This document shows positions 53,702-63,451 of a stretch of DNA of 64,000 nucleotides, piece by piece. Position 1 is the first letter of the stretch, and each line of letters begins with the position of its first letter. Below the pieces are notes generated by a model that saw only the letters and a program-made list of their open reading frames with translations, did not search any database and was not told the origin of the DNA. The stretch is from the IMG/VR virus record IMGVR_UViG_3300046733_001096, positions 1 through 64,000 of that record; one strand, written 5' to 3'. The position numbers and the translations under genes were made by a program. Source of the DNA: a virus.

Positions 53702-55793
53702 TAGGATTCAAAACTGTTTGTGATTTTATTGATTCCCACGATGTGATACTATTTGCTATTTTAGGAGAAACATTATTAATAATTCTAGTATGGCGTGGTT
53801 TTATACTATTAGTAAATAGAATACGCTTTTCTTCTTCTTTAACCGCATTAAAATCTGCGCCCGGCGATTCATATGTTAGTTCATTTCTCACACTATATAA
53901 GTCACGTAAGATTTTCTTATATCCAGAAAGTTCTTCAATTATTATCATTGCTTGTTTTTTTTGTCCAGTTTGGAATATAACTGAATCTGATTCAGTATAT
54001 AATCTAATATCACTAATTGTATTTCTAATTAATGTCTGTTGTTCAGTTACATCTTTTCCTATAGTGGGTCTCCACTGTGATTTAAATGTTTTAGCGAGAA
54101 CTGACACTAGTGGTAATTTATTTCCTTTGTTGTCAGTAGTTATATGATTGCCCGCGGTATCTATAATATCTGCATCTGATGCAGCAGATGCAATTTGTGG
54201 ATTGGATGCAACACCTCTTAGGTCTGGTGTAACAATATTAGGCGCGGACCCACCTTGTGAAATACCAGCAATATCTTGGATACTAGGCGGTGAATCTAAC
54301 TCAGGAATAGGCAATTGAGGTGTTTCTCCTCTGGATGCAGCAGAAATATTAGATGATGTTGCTGATATTGAATTACTACCAGTTAACGGTTTTTTAACGA
54401 TACGTTCTGATCCATCAGATGAAGTAATGGTTTCAAATTCTGAACCTAATCCATTATTACCATTATATAAATCAAATAAGTATGAGTCTATTGGCTGATA
54501 GATACTTGCTGCTAAACTGAATGGCGATTGAGGGACTCCTGGCTGTGAAGATGCATTATCTATTGCACTACCAAGGATTGAGTCAACATCACCGGCAAAC
54601 GCACGAGGATCTACCGAGGTAGGGATATTAAATCCAGAATTACCTGTTGGCAACGGAGCATTTAATAGTCCAGCAGCATTTTTTAATGCAGGTGATCCCG
54701 TATTCATCAATACTGCTAATTTGCATGGATCCAACATCGCACCAGCCATTGTCATTGCTGCTAGTTTATCTGCTATCTGTGATGCCATATTTGCAATATT
54801 TGCTATTTCTCCAAAGATTTGGTTTGCCACACTTGATACAGCATTCATCGCACTTGATGCCATGTTACCTAAATCACCTAGTATGCCTTTAATATTTGGC
54901 AATGCCCCTATCACAGAAGCCAATGCTCCATTAACTACGCTAGATATATTACTTATTAATAAATTAATATTATCAGATATCGGACCAACTAATCCTGAAA
55001 TTATATTTGAAATATCACCTGAGATTCCATTAAAGAAATCCATAACACCAGTTTGATTGAGTATATTCAAGAGTGACGATTTTGCGCTATCCAATAGATT
55101 AAAGGCACTATCAAAACTACCTGACATTACACCCATTAATTCGTTGAATAGGCTACAACTATTATCTTGCTCACCAAAAGATTTATTAAGGCTTGACAAG
55201 GTGTCAGCATCTTGCAATGTCTGTGGTAAGTCTTGGATCTGTTGTTCAGTATGTAAATTTAAATTATTAAACATATCAATTGCAACAGTCCCCAACGTTG
55301 CACCAAGTAATATTTTATTAAAATCTAATCCAGTTTCCGCTAGTACTCCAGTAATAATTGTACTTTTAGCAAGAACGCTACCGCCATTACTGGTATCAGA
55401 TAACAAATTAAAAGAATCATTTGCACTACTTAATGATGAAACACCTGGACTTGAATTGTATTCTGTATAGTTTGCAATACCATCTGTAGAAATTATACTG
55501 TATGGATTAGTAAAGTTATTATCGGATAGTTCACTTGATATAATAGATAATGCTTCCTTTCTATTATATTGCTCTTCAGCCGCGTTTAATTCTGCTAACC
55601 GAGAAGGCGACAATTCAATTTTATTTGTTTCATCATAGTATTCTACCGGTGTATTAACTGTTTCGCCCAAAGACTCAAATATAATATCGTTTGCAGTAGG
55701 GGTATTTGATCCGGTTAGACTACCGCCACCTTTTCTTATAAATTCTTGATATAGTCTTTCAAATTCTGCTTCACTCATTGACATCTTATTCAC
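53697..55793 (-). CDS. Large virion protein, 698 aa
   Basis: A long protein with Gly/Ala/Ile-rich helical regions at about 145-175 and 240-370 (GVMDFFNGISGDISNIISGLVGPISDNI..., NMASSAMNAVSSVANQIFGEI), suggesting membrane-active or coiled parts, then Ser/Pro-rich linker and a soluble C-domain (LAKTFKSQWRPTIGKDVTEQQTLIRNTI). GTG start, GTGA-coupled to the PAAR tip gene, so baseplate/tail association is likely. Exact role not visible. Confidence 0.65.
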   Translation of the reverse strand: MNKMSMSEAEFERLYQEFIRKGGGSLTGSNTPTANDIIFESLGETVNTPVEYYDETNKIELSPSRLAELNAAEEQYNRKEALSIISSELSDNNFTNPYSIISTDGIANYTEYNSSPGVSSLSSANDSFNLLSDTSNGGSVLAKSTIITGVLAETGLDFNKILLGATLGTVAIDMFNNLNLHTEQQIQDLPQTLQDADTLSSLNKSFGEQDNSCSLFNELMGVMSGSFDSAFNLLDSAKSSLLNILNQTGVMDFFNGISGDISNIISGLVGPISDNINLLISNISSVVNGALASVIGALPNIKGILGDLGNMASSAMNAVSSVANQIFGEIANIANMASQIADKLAAMTMAGAMLDPCKLAVLMNTGSPALKNAAGLLNAPLPTGNSGFNIPTSVDPRAFAGDVDSILGSAIDNASSQPGVPQSPFSLAASIYQPIDSYLFDLYNGNNGLGSEFETITSSDGSERIVKKPLTGSNSISATSSNISAASRGETPQLPIPELDSPPSIQDIAGISQGGSAPNIVTPDLRGVASNPQIASAASDADIIDTAGNHITTDNKGNKLPLVSVLAKTFKSQWRPTIGKDVTEQQTLIRNTISDIRLYTESDSVIFQTGQKKQAMIIIEELSGYKKILRDLYSVRNELTYESPGADFNAVKEEEKRILFTNSIKPRHTRIINNVSPKIANSITSWESIKSQTVLNPR

Positions 55794-56095
55794 CCATTAA
55801 TATATGTTTTGGCTGCACCAGATGCTACTTTAATTCCACACGAATGAGAGTCATTGACTCTACCAAGTGGTCTACCGTTGACATAAACGTTAGGAGAACC
55901 TTGCACTAATGGAGTTACATGTGGAACACAAGACGGTGGTGATCCCATGGGTATATGGTGAGGAAAAGTTTTATCCCCTAGCCTATATGCAAGTTTACCT
56001 TCAATAATAACATTCTCACTGCCCATACCACACTTCCCAGGAGCACAAGGCGCATGGGGCGTTAACATATCTGTTGTTCTTGCAGCCTGTGGCAT
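55790..56095 (-). CDS. PAAR-domain tail spike tip
   Basis: 101 residues, the size of T4 gp5.4. PAAR features: AARTTDMLTPHAPC near the start, NVIIEGKLAYRLGDKTFPHHIPMG, SPNVYVNGRPLGRVNDSHSCGIKVASGA. His and Cys residues in these loops bind the metal at the cone tip. It should sharpen the central spike that pierces the outer membrane. One-nt overlap with the 103-aa gene. Confidence 0.9.
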   Translation of the reverse strand: MPQAARTTDMLTPHAPCAPGKCGMGSENVIIEGKLAYRLGDKTFPHHIPMGSPPSCVPHVTPLVQGSPNVYVNGRPLGRVNDSHSCGIKVASGAAKTYING

Positions 56096-56406
56096 TATGT
56101 AATTAATCCTGGTGTATCTGGCACAACTAATCCGCTTGTTGCGGCTCTATATGCATCAGTTGTTTCTTTATTTGTTTTTAACACTGCTACTACTTTGTCT
56201 GCACTAAATGCCACTTCACCTTCTGCATCACCTGTAATAGTGAAAGGCTGAAATGCAGCACCTTGTGGTCCAATTGCGATAGTCAGCGGGCGGGCAAGAA
56301 CAATTGTTTCAGTATTTTCACTTATCAATTTTCCTAATGCCTCTTGCCCACTCATAAGAGCAATGGTAACAATATCGTTTACTTTGTGTTTCGCTTGTAC
56401 TAACAT
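56095..56406 (-). CDS. Conserved small beta-barrel-like protein, 103 aa
   Basis: KVNDIVTIALMSGQEALGKLISENTETIVLARPLTIAIGPQG... reads like an Sm-like barrel, as seen in a family conserved in marine T4-like phages near the tail genes. Function unknown. AATAAATA late element upstream (56430-56437). Confidence 0.65.
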   Translation of the reverse strand: MLVQAKHKVNDIVTIALMSGQEALGKLISENTETIVLARPLTIAIGPQGAAFQPFTITGDAEGEVAFSADKVVAVLKTNKETTDAYRAATSGLVVPDTPGLIT

Positions 56407-56457
56407 TTTATCCTCATTCTATTATGTTATATTTATTCTTTTAATTAACTTATACTA

Positions 56458-56901
56458 TTATATGTCTCTGAATTTCAACGTATCTAAGATAAATTCTTTG
56501 GAGAAACGTTTCAAAACATCGAAGTCAGTGAGTGTATCCTCTACACGCTCAAGTATTCCACTACTCCTGTTTAATATCCATCCATCCACAACACATATAA
56601 GGTAGATATCACCGTATAGTAAATCGTGTATTAATAAAAGTTCAGGATCTTTATCTGGGCATGCATGATACACCGTATGGAAACAACCTAAACCGTTTCC
56701 ACTGTTAGTGTAAAATTCTTCACTGATATATTCCCATACATCAGGCCAAGTCGAGGGATTATCATAGTTAAATCCGTGACTATGATATTTTAAACTTTTC
56801 CACCAATCTACTACTTCTTGTAAGTTAGTTTCTGTGAAATTGTTTTTAAGTTCAAGTCTTCTCTGACGCCACTCATAAAGAAGTGTCGATTTGTCATTCA
56901 T
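56458..56901 (-). CDS. Hypothetical protein, 147 aa
   Basis: MNDKSTLLYEWRQRRLELKNN..., Trp-rich (WWKSLKYHSHGFNYDNPSTWPDVWEYISEEFY). Its start touches the end of the fibre gene, so it belongs to the tail operon. Function unknown; a tail-assembly role is possible. Confidence 0.6.
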   Translation of the reverse strand: MNDKSTLLYEWRQRRLELKNNFTETNLQEVVDWWKSLKYHSHGFNYDNPSTWPDVWEYISEEFYTNSGNGLGCFHTVYHACPDKDPELLLIHDLLYGDIYLICVVDGWILNRSSGILERVEDTLTDFDVLKRFSKEFILDTLKFRDI

Positions 56902-58908
56902 TTACATTGACCATCTTTTTATTGTATAACTAATCTCAGTTGTATAAGTTGCATCCTGTACAAAGTGTATTATTAATTCATCATTTTCAACTTTAACATC
57001 AAATGTAATGTTAGAAAATTCTAACTCAGGTGCTACTGGTGGAGCAGGAACAGCAGGTGGTGTAGGATATAATGGATTAGGATACATTTCTGCTATATTA
57101 TCAGCATTAAGATCCTGCCATAATTCTGTACTTTCATCTGTTAACTTAACTTGATTTACACCGTGTGGATAACCATTAATTACTTTCATAGTTCCTGTAC
57201 GTAAGAATAAATTTCCTTCTACTGTACTTTCTTGCTTTAATGAATAATCAATAAAGAAAGTACTACATAATTCATAATGATATTTTAAGAATGCATCTTC
57301 AGTTATTTCAAATGTTTTCTTAAATAAACTAGAACGTTTGCCGCTATGGTGGGAATGTGATGATAGGTGTTGATCTGCGAATATTTGATTATATGTATTC
57401 TCAGTCAATACTTCTAAATTTTTGCGGGACCTTGCATAAAATGGCGCAGTAAATTCTGGGATTTCAATAAAACCAACATTTGTAGTATCAGCATAGTCAA
57501 CATCTGATGGACTACCAACTAATGACTTTGTATAATAATATGCTCTATGTGTATTACTATAATCATATAGAGTATAATCATTTGAACCTGGTTGATCTTT
57601 TTCTTTAATATAAATTGTAGCAAGTCCAACTTCGGATGTTTCCGGTTCTGCGTATACTAACTGATAGTCTAATGTATTTAGAACTGCGATTGCCTCAGTT
57701 CTATAAGTTGGTAAAGTAGTATCATCATATCTATAATAGTTATTAATTTCTTCTATTGTCATCGAAGACAAATCAGAACCAAGCGGAACAGTTGCAACTC
57801 TAGGAGATAGTAAATCAAACTCTGATAACACAAGTGATAACCCATTCTGTATATCTCTGCTATAATCTATATAGTAATCACCATTTACAAGTTGTGATCC
57901 ATCACTTCGTAGTGATGGCGTTGAAAGTGGAGTTATATCCAAGTCCTGTGTTTCAATATCAGTTGTGTGAAATTGAAAATCTTGATCACCTGTTCCCAGA
58001 TGTTGCCATTCTCCTGCATCACTTCTATGCCAATAAGTAACTCTGTCCGGTCCAGTAATAACTGCAACATCACCATTTGCGCCGAGACCAGAATCTGGCT
58101 GAGACGGCGTTGTTGTGTAGTCTATGCTTGCGTTTAATGGATGATAATCAAGAATGTGATCTATGACCTCTGGTACCCATTCAGTATTATCCCACTTGAA
58201 TAATCCAAAATTTGATTTATTCATATAAGTTGAATTATCATTGGGAGCAATATCCTGTGACGGCATCGCATCATTGTGTTTCATATATAAGGAAGTTACA
58301 GTTACATCTCTTACAGAATCGTATGTTACAGATGTTATAGTGCCTTGTGTATAATCTTCAACACCAATAACTTCTAATACTTCGCCATCTCCATTTAATG
58401 GACCAAGTGCAAGCGATGTAAACTGTACATTAACATCATTTGATGCGGCGCCCATAGTTCTATATTCAGTGTTGCCAATCTTTTTTATAATATATGTTTT
58501 TCCAGGATCAATTTCAGAAGATGGTATTCTGTTATTATCATATTTGTATTCTTTTAGATATACAGTTTCGCCAACTGTAAAATTCACATTGCCTTTCCAT
58601 TCTACATTTTGTAAATAAAAATGCATTGCTTCAATTAAAGAATCAACGTCTTGAATATTTCTTATTACTAAATCTTCATCAATTTTTAAACCAGGTTCAG
58701 GATTATCATCACTATCTAACCAAGTTTGTATAACTGCATGAGCATTTGCAAATGCATCAAATTGAACTTCATCAATTGCATCATCTATGCCAACGAACAA
58801 TTGGTTAGTATCTGTGGTGAAACCCATTTCACCTGTTTCTAATGTATCAACGCCTATTTCCTCACGGAGGCCGCGTCTTAGTAGAATTTTTACGTTTGTT
58901 ATTGCCAT
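56902..58908 (-). CDS. Fibre/structural protein, 668 aa
   Basis: Residues 1-50 form the fibre N-terminal module (VKILLRRGLREEIGVDTLETGEMGFTTDTNQLFVG), related to but not the same as that in the 992-aa fibre. The middle is beta-rich (residues 95-500). A His cluster HLSSHSHHSGKR (near 525-540) and a Pro-rich linker (PNPLYPTPPAVPAPPVAPE) precede a small C-terminal beta domain. Late promoter GATAAATAC upstream. Confidence 0.7.
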   Translation of the reverse strand: MAITNVKILLRRGLREEIGVDTLETGEMGFTTDTNQLFVGIDDAIDEVQFDAFANAHAVIQTWLDSDDNPEPGLKIDEDLVIRNIQDVDSLIEAMHFYLQNVEWKGNVNFTVGETVYLKEYKYDNNRIPSSEIDPGKTYIIKKIGNTEYRTMGAASNDVNVQFTSLALGPLNGDGEVLEVIGVEDYTQGTITSVTYDSVRDVTVTSLYMKHNDAMPSQDIAPNDNSTYMNKSNFGLFKWDNTEWVPEVIDHILDYHPLNASIDYTTTPSQPDSGLGANGDVAVITGPDRVTYWHRSDAGEWQHLGTGDQDFQFHTTDIETQDLDITPLSTPSLRSDGSQLVNGDYYIDYSRDIQNGLSLVLSEFDLLSPRVATVPLGSDLSSMTIEEINNYYRYDDTTLPTYRTEAIAVLNTLDYQLVYAEPETSEVGLATIYIKEKDQPGSNDYTLYDYSNTHRAYYYTKSLVGSPSDVDYADTTNVGFIEIPEFTAPFYARSRKNLEVLTENTYNQIFADQHLSSHSHHSGKRSSLFKKTFEITEDAFLKYHYELCSTFFIDYSLKQESTVEGNLFLRTGTMKVINGYPHGVNQVKLTDESTELWQDLNADNIAEMYPNPLYPTPPAVPAPPVAPELEFSNITFDVKVENDELIIHFVQDATYTTEISYTIKRWSM

Positions 58909-58925
58909 TTCGTGTAACTCCTAGA

Positions 58926-59615
58926 TTACATGTATTTATCAAAATACTCTTGAACCTTAGTAGCCCATAACAATGAATACTTGTCAAATTCTTCACCTTC
59001 TACAACAAACTCTTGATAATTCCCAAGATTATCTGCCTCAGCATCCCACCCAATCATCATAATAACAATAGTGCGGATATCAGTGCCATATAATTCATTA
59101 TGTGCTGCTGCATATGCTGCGCCTTGCAAGAAGTAATCATCAATCCAAGCACGTTTTTTAGGCTTACGAGTTGTTTTGAAATCAATAATTGCTTGTTGTC
59201 CTTTATACACGCCAATACAATCTGCAGTTCCAGCATACAATCCTGGATAGTATAATGGCACTTCAGTTCCCCATACTTCACTGATCTTACTAAGTCCATC
59301 TTTGATAACAATATCTGATAATTCTTTAGCCATCTGATGTATAAGGTTTGATCCACTTGGTCTATCTTCTTCAAGAATAAACTTTTCTAAGTGTAGGTGT
59401 ACTTGTGTGCCAATGCCAGTAGCAAGGTTCATAATACGATTGGCTTCTTCATTTCCGACACGTTTTCGCCATTCATGTAACGCAGTTTTATCCGCAAGTG
59501 CACTCAAAACTGTCGTGACACTTGGCAAGGGCTTACCCTCAGGTGTTTGATAATGACGGGACCCGTCAAGATTGACACGTGATAGGGGAGCATAGGTATA
59601 AGTTTCTTTTAACAT
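58926..59615 (-). CDS. PD-(D/E)XK nuclease (RecB/Cas4-like)
   Basis: 229 residues. VHLHLEKFI (His), LYAGTADCIGVYKGQQAIIDFKTTRKPKKRAWIDDYFLQGAAYAAAHNELYG hold the Asp, Asp-Phe-Lys core and QxxxY helix of this nuclease superfamily. No Cys cluster is seen, unlike Cas4. Similar genes are found in marine T4-like phages. It may process DNA ends in recombination or packaging. Confidence 0.85.
   Translation of the reverse strand: MLKETYTYAPLSRVNLDGSRHYQTPEGKPLPSVTTVLSALADKTALHEWRKRVGNEEANRIMNLATGIGTQVHLHLEKFILEEDRPSGSNLIHQMAKELSDIVIKDGLSKISEVWGTEVPLYYPGLYAGTADCIGVYKGQQAIIDFKTTRKPKKRAWIDDYFLQGAAYAAAHNELYGTDIRTIVIMMIGWDAEADNLGNYQEFVVEGEEFDKYSLLWATKVQEYFDKYM
58933..58940 (-). promoter_or_regulatory. 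T4-like late promoter
   Basis: Minus-strand GATAAATAC, 25 bp upstream of 58908, just inside the end of the nuclease gene. Confidence 0.6.
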
Positions 59616-59686
59616 AGTCTTATTATACTATACTTTCATACAAATTACAAGTCTTTATTTACTATAACACTCCGTTTTCAAGAAAA

Positions 59687-59712
59687 AAGCGTAAGAGAAA
59701 ACCCTTACGCTT
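59687..59712 (-). terminator. Intrinsic terminator of the 59.7-64 kb operon
   Basis: Minus-strand AAGCGTAAG, loop GGTTTTCT, CTTACGCTT then TTTT (59687-59712), 27 bp past the stop at 59739. Confidence 0.85.
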
Positions 59713-59738
59713 CAATATATTATAATTTTTTAAATTAA

Positions 59739-60221
59739 TTACAAATGTTTTTTTAATTCTTCAATCATAGTTACTTTTGTATGTCTACGATCTAGTTGAA
59801 CGCCTAGATTTTCATCTGCCCATACATCTATTTCCTTCTTAGTCATAGATGTAAAATCAGGAGTAGTTTTTTCTTTTTTATCATTTTTAGTTTCTACTAC
59901 TATACTTGGTGCGGCCATGTCTACTGTAATTGGAGCAACTGTTTCAACTACTGCATCTTTTACTTTTTCTTCAACTGCAACTTGAATTTGTTCTTTTTCA
60001 AGTTTTTCCGCTACAGATGCTGCCTGTGACTCTGCAATTAGTGCAGCATTTTCTCTTGCTGCTTTATTTGCAAGTGTCTCTCTGCGTCTTTCTGCGACTT
60101 CTGGAGATAACGTTTTCAAAACTTCTTCAGTTGTATTATTCTCAATAGATTTAAGTAAATCCTTCATTTCTTTTTTAGAAACTATTTTCGGTTCTTTACC
60201 GCCTTTAATAATAAGTGGCAT
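59739..60221 (-). CDS. Coiled-coil protein with HeH/SAP-like C-terminus
   Basis: 160 residues. Residues 15-95 are charged and helical with Ala-rich coils. The end (MTKKEIDVWADENLGVQLDRRHTKVTMIEELKKHL) is a helix-extended-helix fold like HeH/LEM or SAP domains, which often bind DNA ends. Its location beside head/core genes suggests it is packaged or acts in DNA packaging. Confidence 0.65.
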   Translation of the reverse strand: MPLIIKGGKEPKIVSKKEMKDLLKSIENNTTEEVLKTLSPEVAERRRETLANKAARENAALIAESQAASVAEKLEKEQIQVAVEEKVKDAVVETVAPITVDMAAPSIVVETKNDKKEKTTPDFTSMTKKEIDVWADENLGVQLDRRHTKVTMIEELKKHL

Positions 60222-60541
60222 TATTTGATTCTCCTTGATGTTGCTTTAGTAGCGAGTTTTTTTACAGTATCTCTAGAATCATCATCGTTATTTGATGTGG
60301 GGACAAACTCTAGATCAATACTATTTAAACTTGCATTACTAACATATTTACTATTTGATAACATATCAATTAAACTTTCAGCAGTCATTGAATGACCTAA
60401 ATCATTTAATTCACGCACCATTATATCAGTTCCAATGGTATTAATATCATTCGCTTTTAAGCGAACAAGATATACATTTATATCATTAATAAGTTGTGAC
60501 TTATAATTTTCATTTTCGCTTAAAAGTGTTGAAATTTTCAT
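60221..60541 (-). CDS. Putative internal head protein, 106 aa
   Basis: MKISTLLSE|NEN has the capsid-targeting shape. Then NDINVYLVRLKANDINTIGTDIMVRELNDLGHSMTAESLIDML, a helical domain. The tail KKLATKATSRRIK is basic. One-nt overlap with the coiled-coil gene. Function unknown. Confidence 0.6.
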   Translation of the reverse strand: MKISTLLSENENYKSQLINDINVYLVRLKANDINTIGTDIMVRELNDLGHSMTAESLIDMLSNSKYVSNASLNSIDLEFVPTSNNDDDSRDTVKKLATKATSRRIK

Positions 60542-60545
60542 ATTA

Positions 60546-61700
60546 TTATCTCTTTGCTCTGCCTAGAGGTTCATCATCAGGTCCAGATGCTGCCTCATCA
60601 CCACCTGCAAAATCTACTTCGACATCATCTTCAAAATCATCTTGCATATCACCGCCGATTACATCACCAGCAGACATATCATCTGATGGTTTTTCGCCAT
60701 TTAAAACCAAAACTGCATCATTTACAGCATCTTTTGTTGAACGTGCTTGTCCAAGTAATCCTGCTACTGCATCGTTCACTGCGTCTTTAAATGCTGCTGC
60801 ACTGTCTGCACCGTGTGAATATGCCATTTCGTCCGTAAGTGGACCAAGTTGATCGTTTTGTAGTTTACCTAATTTTTCAATCATATCCTGTAGTTCATCT
60901 ACCATACCACGTGCCGCCATCAGAACTTCTGCTTCTGCTGCATCACTTTCAAGCAACGTATTAAGTTGTGCAAGTAGGCCTTCTTCTAATTTTTCTCTTT
61001 TCATTGTATATTCCTTTGGCTCTTCATATGAATTTTCATATTTTGTAGCATTATTTTCATATGATGGCACATCGCCTTCATTTGCTTTTTCTGCTTTAGC
61101 TGCATGTACTGCTTTACGCTGTGCGTCAGACTTATATTTGCCTTCAGTTGCTACTTTTTCTTCAATGACTTCGTAATCGCCGCCTGATGATGCAGATTTC
61201 ATTACTGCGGCGTCTTGTGCTTCTTTACGGGTTTTATATGTTTTATCTGATACGCCATATCCACGTGTTTTGTCACGGATTTTAAAGCCCTCTGATACTG
61301 ATTCATTCTTTAAGAATGCTGGCTTATCATCTTTGGTGCCCATCTTGCCATCTTTGCCGGCATCCATTGGCATCTTATCTGATTTGGCTTTCTTCTTAGC
61401 CGGCGCTTTGCCTTTTTTCTTTGCATCTTGATATGCTTTTAAACCTGCTGGTAATTCACCTTCTGCAACGTGTGCTTTTAGTAGTGATTTGATTGTTTCA
61501 ATCATAAGCATGTTTTCGACATATGCACGATCCTGATGGTCTGCTGTCATTTCACGCTTTTGTGCTTCTAATTGTGCTTTCGCTTCTCTTAGTGATTCAA
61601 GATCACCATCTACTTCATAACCAAAGTTGCTTTTCATATACTCATTCATTTTTGAAGAGATAGCAACTGGGTTAGAGTTGTAAAAAATTGTTTTTCTCAT
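60546..61700 (-). CDS. Putative prohead core/internal protein, 384 aa
   Basis: N-terminal domain (residues 1-90), a Lys/Ala linker (AKKKGKAPAKKKAKSDK), a mid region with SDKTYKTRKEAQDAAVMKS, then LEEGLLAQLNTLLESDAAEAEVLMAARGMVDELQDMIEKLGKLQNDQLGPL, a helical block common in marine T4-like phages, and an acidic end (DDFEDDVEVDFAGGDEA). LxE sites (LEE, LLESD) are candidate prohead-protease sites. GATAAATA at 61734-61741. Confidence 0.65.
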   Translation of the reverse strand: MRKTIFYNSNPVAISSKMNEYMKSNFGYEVDGDLESLREAKAQLEAQKREMTADHQDRAYVENMLMIETIKSLLKAHVAEGELPAGLKAYQDAKKKGKAPAKKKAKSDKMPMDAGKDGKMGTKDDKPAFLKNESVSEGFKIRDKTRGYGVSDKTYKTRKEAQDAAVMKSASSGGDYEVIEEKVATEGKYKSDAQRKAVHAAKAEKANEGDVPSYENNATKYENSYEEPKEYTMKREKLEEGLLAQLNTLLESDAAEAEVLMAARGMVDELQDMIEKLGKLQNDQLGPLTDEMAYSHGADSAAAFKDAVNDAVAGLLGQARSTKDAVNDAVLVLNGEKPSDDMSAGDVIGGDMQDDFEDDVEVDFAGGDEAASGPDDEPLGRAKR

Positions 61701-61733
61701 GGTATTTGCCCCAATACATTAAGTTATATTATG

Positions 61734-61741
61734 TATTTATC
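61734..61741 (-). promoter_or_regulatory. T4-like late promoter of the core protein gene
   Basis: Minus-strand GATAAATAC, 34 bp upstream of 61700. Confidence 0.6.
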
Positions 61742-61762
61742 TTTTTAGTTTCATTTTCTAAT

Positions 61763-62389
61763 TTACTTAATTGACTCATATATAGATTTAATACTACGTT
61801 TAGCACTTCCTGCTTCTGATTTTGCTCTAGTAAATCTAGCCTCAGCAATATCCATTTTACTAATATCTTTACGCTTTTTTGCTTTTGCATATGTATCTTT
61901 ATATTGAATTGCATCAAAATAGAACTGCTCAAATATAGCATTAGCTGCCATTATTTTTGTTAACTCCGGTGAGTTTATTTTTTTACCAGAATTCATATGT
62001 TTCGTAATAACATATGCAGTCTCATATAAACAAATGTTCTCAAATAATGTATCGTTTGAACGATGGTCTCTGATATCATAAAACCCGTCATCTGTTTTTT
62101 CAACACTAAACATTCCTACTTTTACACCGTTTAGTGTCTTCGTAGACTCATTCATTGTTGTTGCAACCTTTTTACTAACATTTGCACTTGCATTATTAAA
62201 TGCACTCATAATGTTTTCCATTGCTTTGATATCCGCAGTTTTGACACCGTGTGATACATCAATATGCCCAGAATCTTCCATTACTTGTTTTTCATGGGCG
62301 ACTTGTTCTTTTAATGCAGTTTTGTCACCGTTAAGTGCCTTCATTAAATTAGACATTGCATTCACATCTTGTTTACTAGGTGCTGTCAT
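61763..62389 (-). CDS. Virion-associated protein, 208 aa
   Basis: A helical N-terminus (NAMSNLMKALNGDKTALKE, AMENIMSAFNNASANV), then VGMFSVEKTDDGFYDIRDHRSNDTLFENICLYETAYVITKHMNSG, a beta-strand plus helix domain, and a basic helical end. The family is widespread in T4-like marine phages but unnamed to me. Likely a structural or core protein. Confidence 0.6.
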   Translation of the reverse strand: MTAPSKQDVNAMSNLMKALNGDKTALKEQVAHEKQVMEDSGHIDVSHGVKTADIKAMENIMSAFNNASANVSKKVATTMNESTKTLNGVKVGMFSVEKTDDGFYDIRDHRSNDTLFENICLYETAYVITKHMNSGKKINSPELTKIMAANAIFEQFYFDAIQYKDTYAKAKKRKDISKMDIAEARFTRAKSEAGSAKRSIKSIYESIK

Positions 62390-62400
62390 TTTGTCCTCCG

Positions 62401-62595
62401 TTAGTTGACTCTATATCCACGTAGTGTTGGTACTAACACGCCCTTATGTACTAATTTATCAGCAATAATTACTGAGCGGTCACTTAATTGAGATTCATTA
62501 ACGTATTCATTTTCTGAAAAAAACTGGTTTAATAAATCACTTTCTTCTTCGGTGATCATAACATAAATGCCACCTAAAACTTCTTGTAATTTCAT
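62401..62595 (-). CDS. Hypothetical protein, 64 aa
   Basis: MKLQEVLGGIYVMITEEESDLLNQF, then LSDRSVIIADKLVHKGVLVPTLRGYRVN, which looks like a winged-helix fragment. It sits between virion-associated genes with an AAAAGGAG site. Function unknown. Confidence 0.6.
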   Translation of the reverse strand: MKLQEVLGGIYVMITEEESDLLNQFFSENEYVNESQLSDRSVIIADKLVHKGVLVPTLRGYRVN

Positions 62596-62607
62596 TTTAA
62601 ACTCCTT

Positions 62608-63159
62608 TTATTTATTGAGTTTATTTAATAGACTTCTAAACTGTTGTGCTGTTTTTGGATCATTGGCAAGTGCACTAACAGACTTAGCTTGCTGTGACAT
62701 TGCAAAACGCTGAACAGGTGTTAATACTTTGCCTTGTTCGGCTCTATCTAGTGCTTTCGCTGCTTGTTGGCCGCTAATGCCGCCCAAAGCTTTCTTGCCC
62801 AATCGTTGCATTGCTTGTGCTTTCTTTGACATTGTAGAAGGATCAGCATCTGCATCTGGCTGTTGTTGTGCTTGAGCCTGCTGCACGCCCTTCATTTCAC
62901 CTGGTGTTAATGAAGTACGAGTTCCTTGTGATCCTGTCGAATAGGCTTCATCAATACTAAGACCCAGAACCTCTTTAGCGACATCTTCGTTTCTATCACG
63001 TAATGCCCTCATTAATTCAACATACTTACCAAAATCAAGAGTTTTCATTCGTTTACGGACATCATCATCGCTCGATCCAACTAAATCTGCGATACCAGTC
63101 AATCTTGTATTATAAGTTTCAGTGACCATTGCGTTTTCTATACTATCTTTTAATCCCAT
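62608..63159 (-). CDS. Hypothetical structural-region protein, 183 aa
   Basis: Helical and Gln/Ala-rich (VQQAQAQQQPDADADPSTMSKKAQAMQRLGKKALGG), N-terminus MGLKDSIENAMVTE|TYN. No catalytic motif. Position suggests a head or core role. Confidence 0.55.
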   Translation of the reverse strand: MGLKDSIENAMVTETYNTRLTGIADLVGSSDDDVRKRMKTLDFGKYVELMRALRDRNEDVAKEVLGLSIDEAYSTGSQGTRTSLTPGEMKGVQQAQAQQQPDADADPSTMSKKAQAMQRLGKKALGGISGQQAAKALDRAEQGKVLTPVQRFAMSQQAKSVSALANDPKTAQQFRSLLNKLNK

Positions 63160-63166
63160 TATTTCT

Positions 63167-63451
63167 CTACCTATTCAGCATTTTTAAGCGTTTACTTGCT
63201 GGATTCATTCGCTTAGTCATTTTTGATTTTCGTGCCATACGAGAACCCATTTTTGCTTTAGTTTTTGCTAATGTAAATCGTTTCTTAACATTCACTGGCT
63301 TAAAACATGCAGTAGGATTAGCAACTGTCTTACCTTTTAATCTACCAGATGAACAACGATATTTACGTACTACCTTTTTACCACTACGGGCATAAACAAG
63401 TTTTGCTTCATAAAACTCTTCATCAGTTGTTACAATTTCTTCTATAAGCAT
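63167..63451 (-). CDS. Basic virion-type DNA-binding protein, 94 aa
   Basis: MLIEEIVTTDEE is a leader of the same shape as those of the packaged proteins. Then AKLVYARSGKKVVRKYRCSSGRLKGKTVANPTACFKPVNVKKRFTLAKTKAKMGSRMARKSK..., Lys/Arg-rich with two Cys, conserved in marine T4-like phages. It may condense DNA inside the capsid. Confidence 0.65.
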   Translation of the reverse strand: MLIEEIVTTDEEFYEAKLVYARSGKKVVRKYRCSSGRLKGKTVANPTACFKPVNVKKRFTLAKTKAKMGSRMARKSKMTKRMNPASKRLKMLNR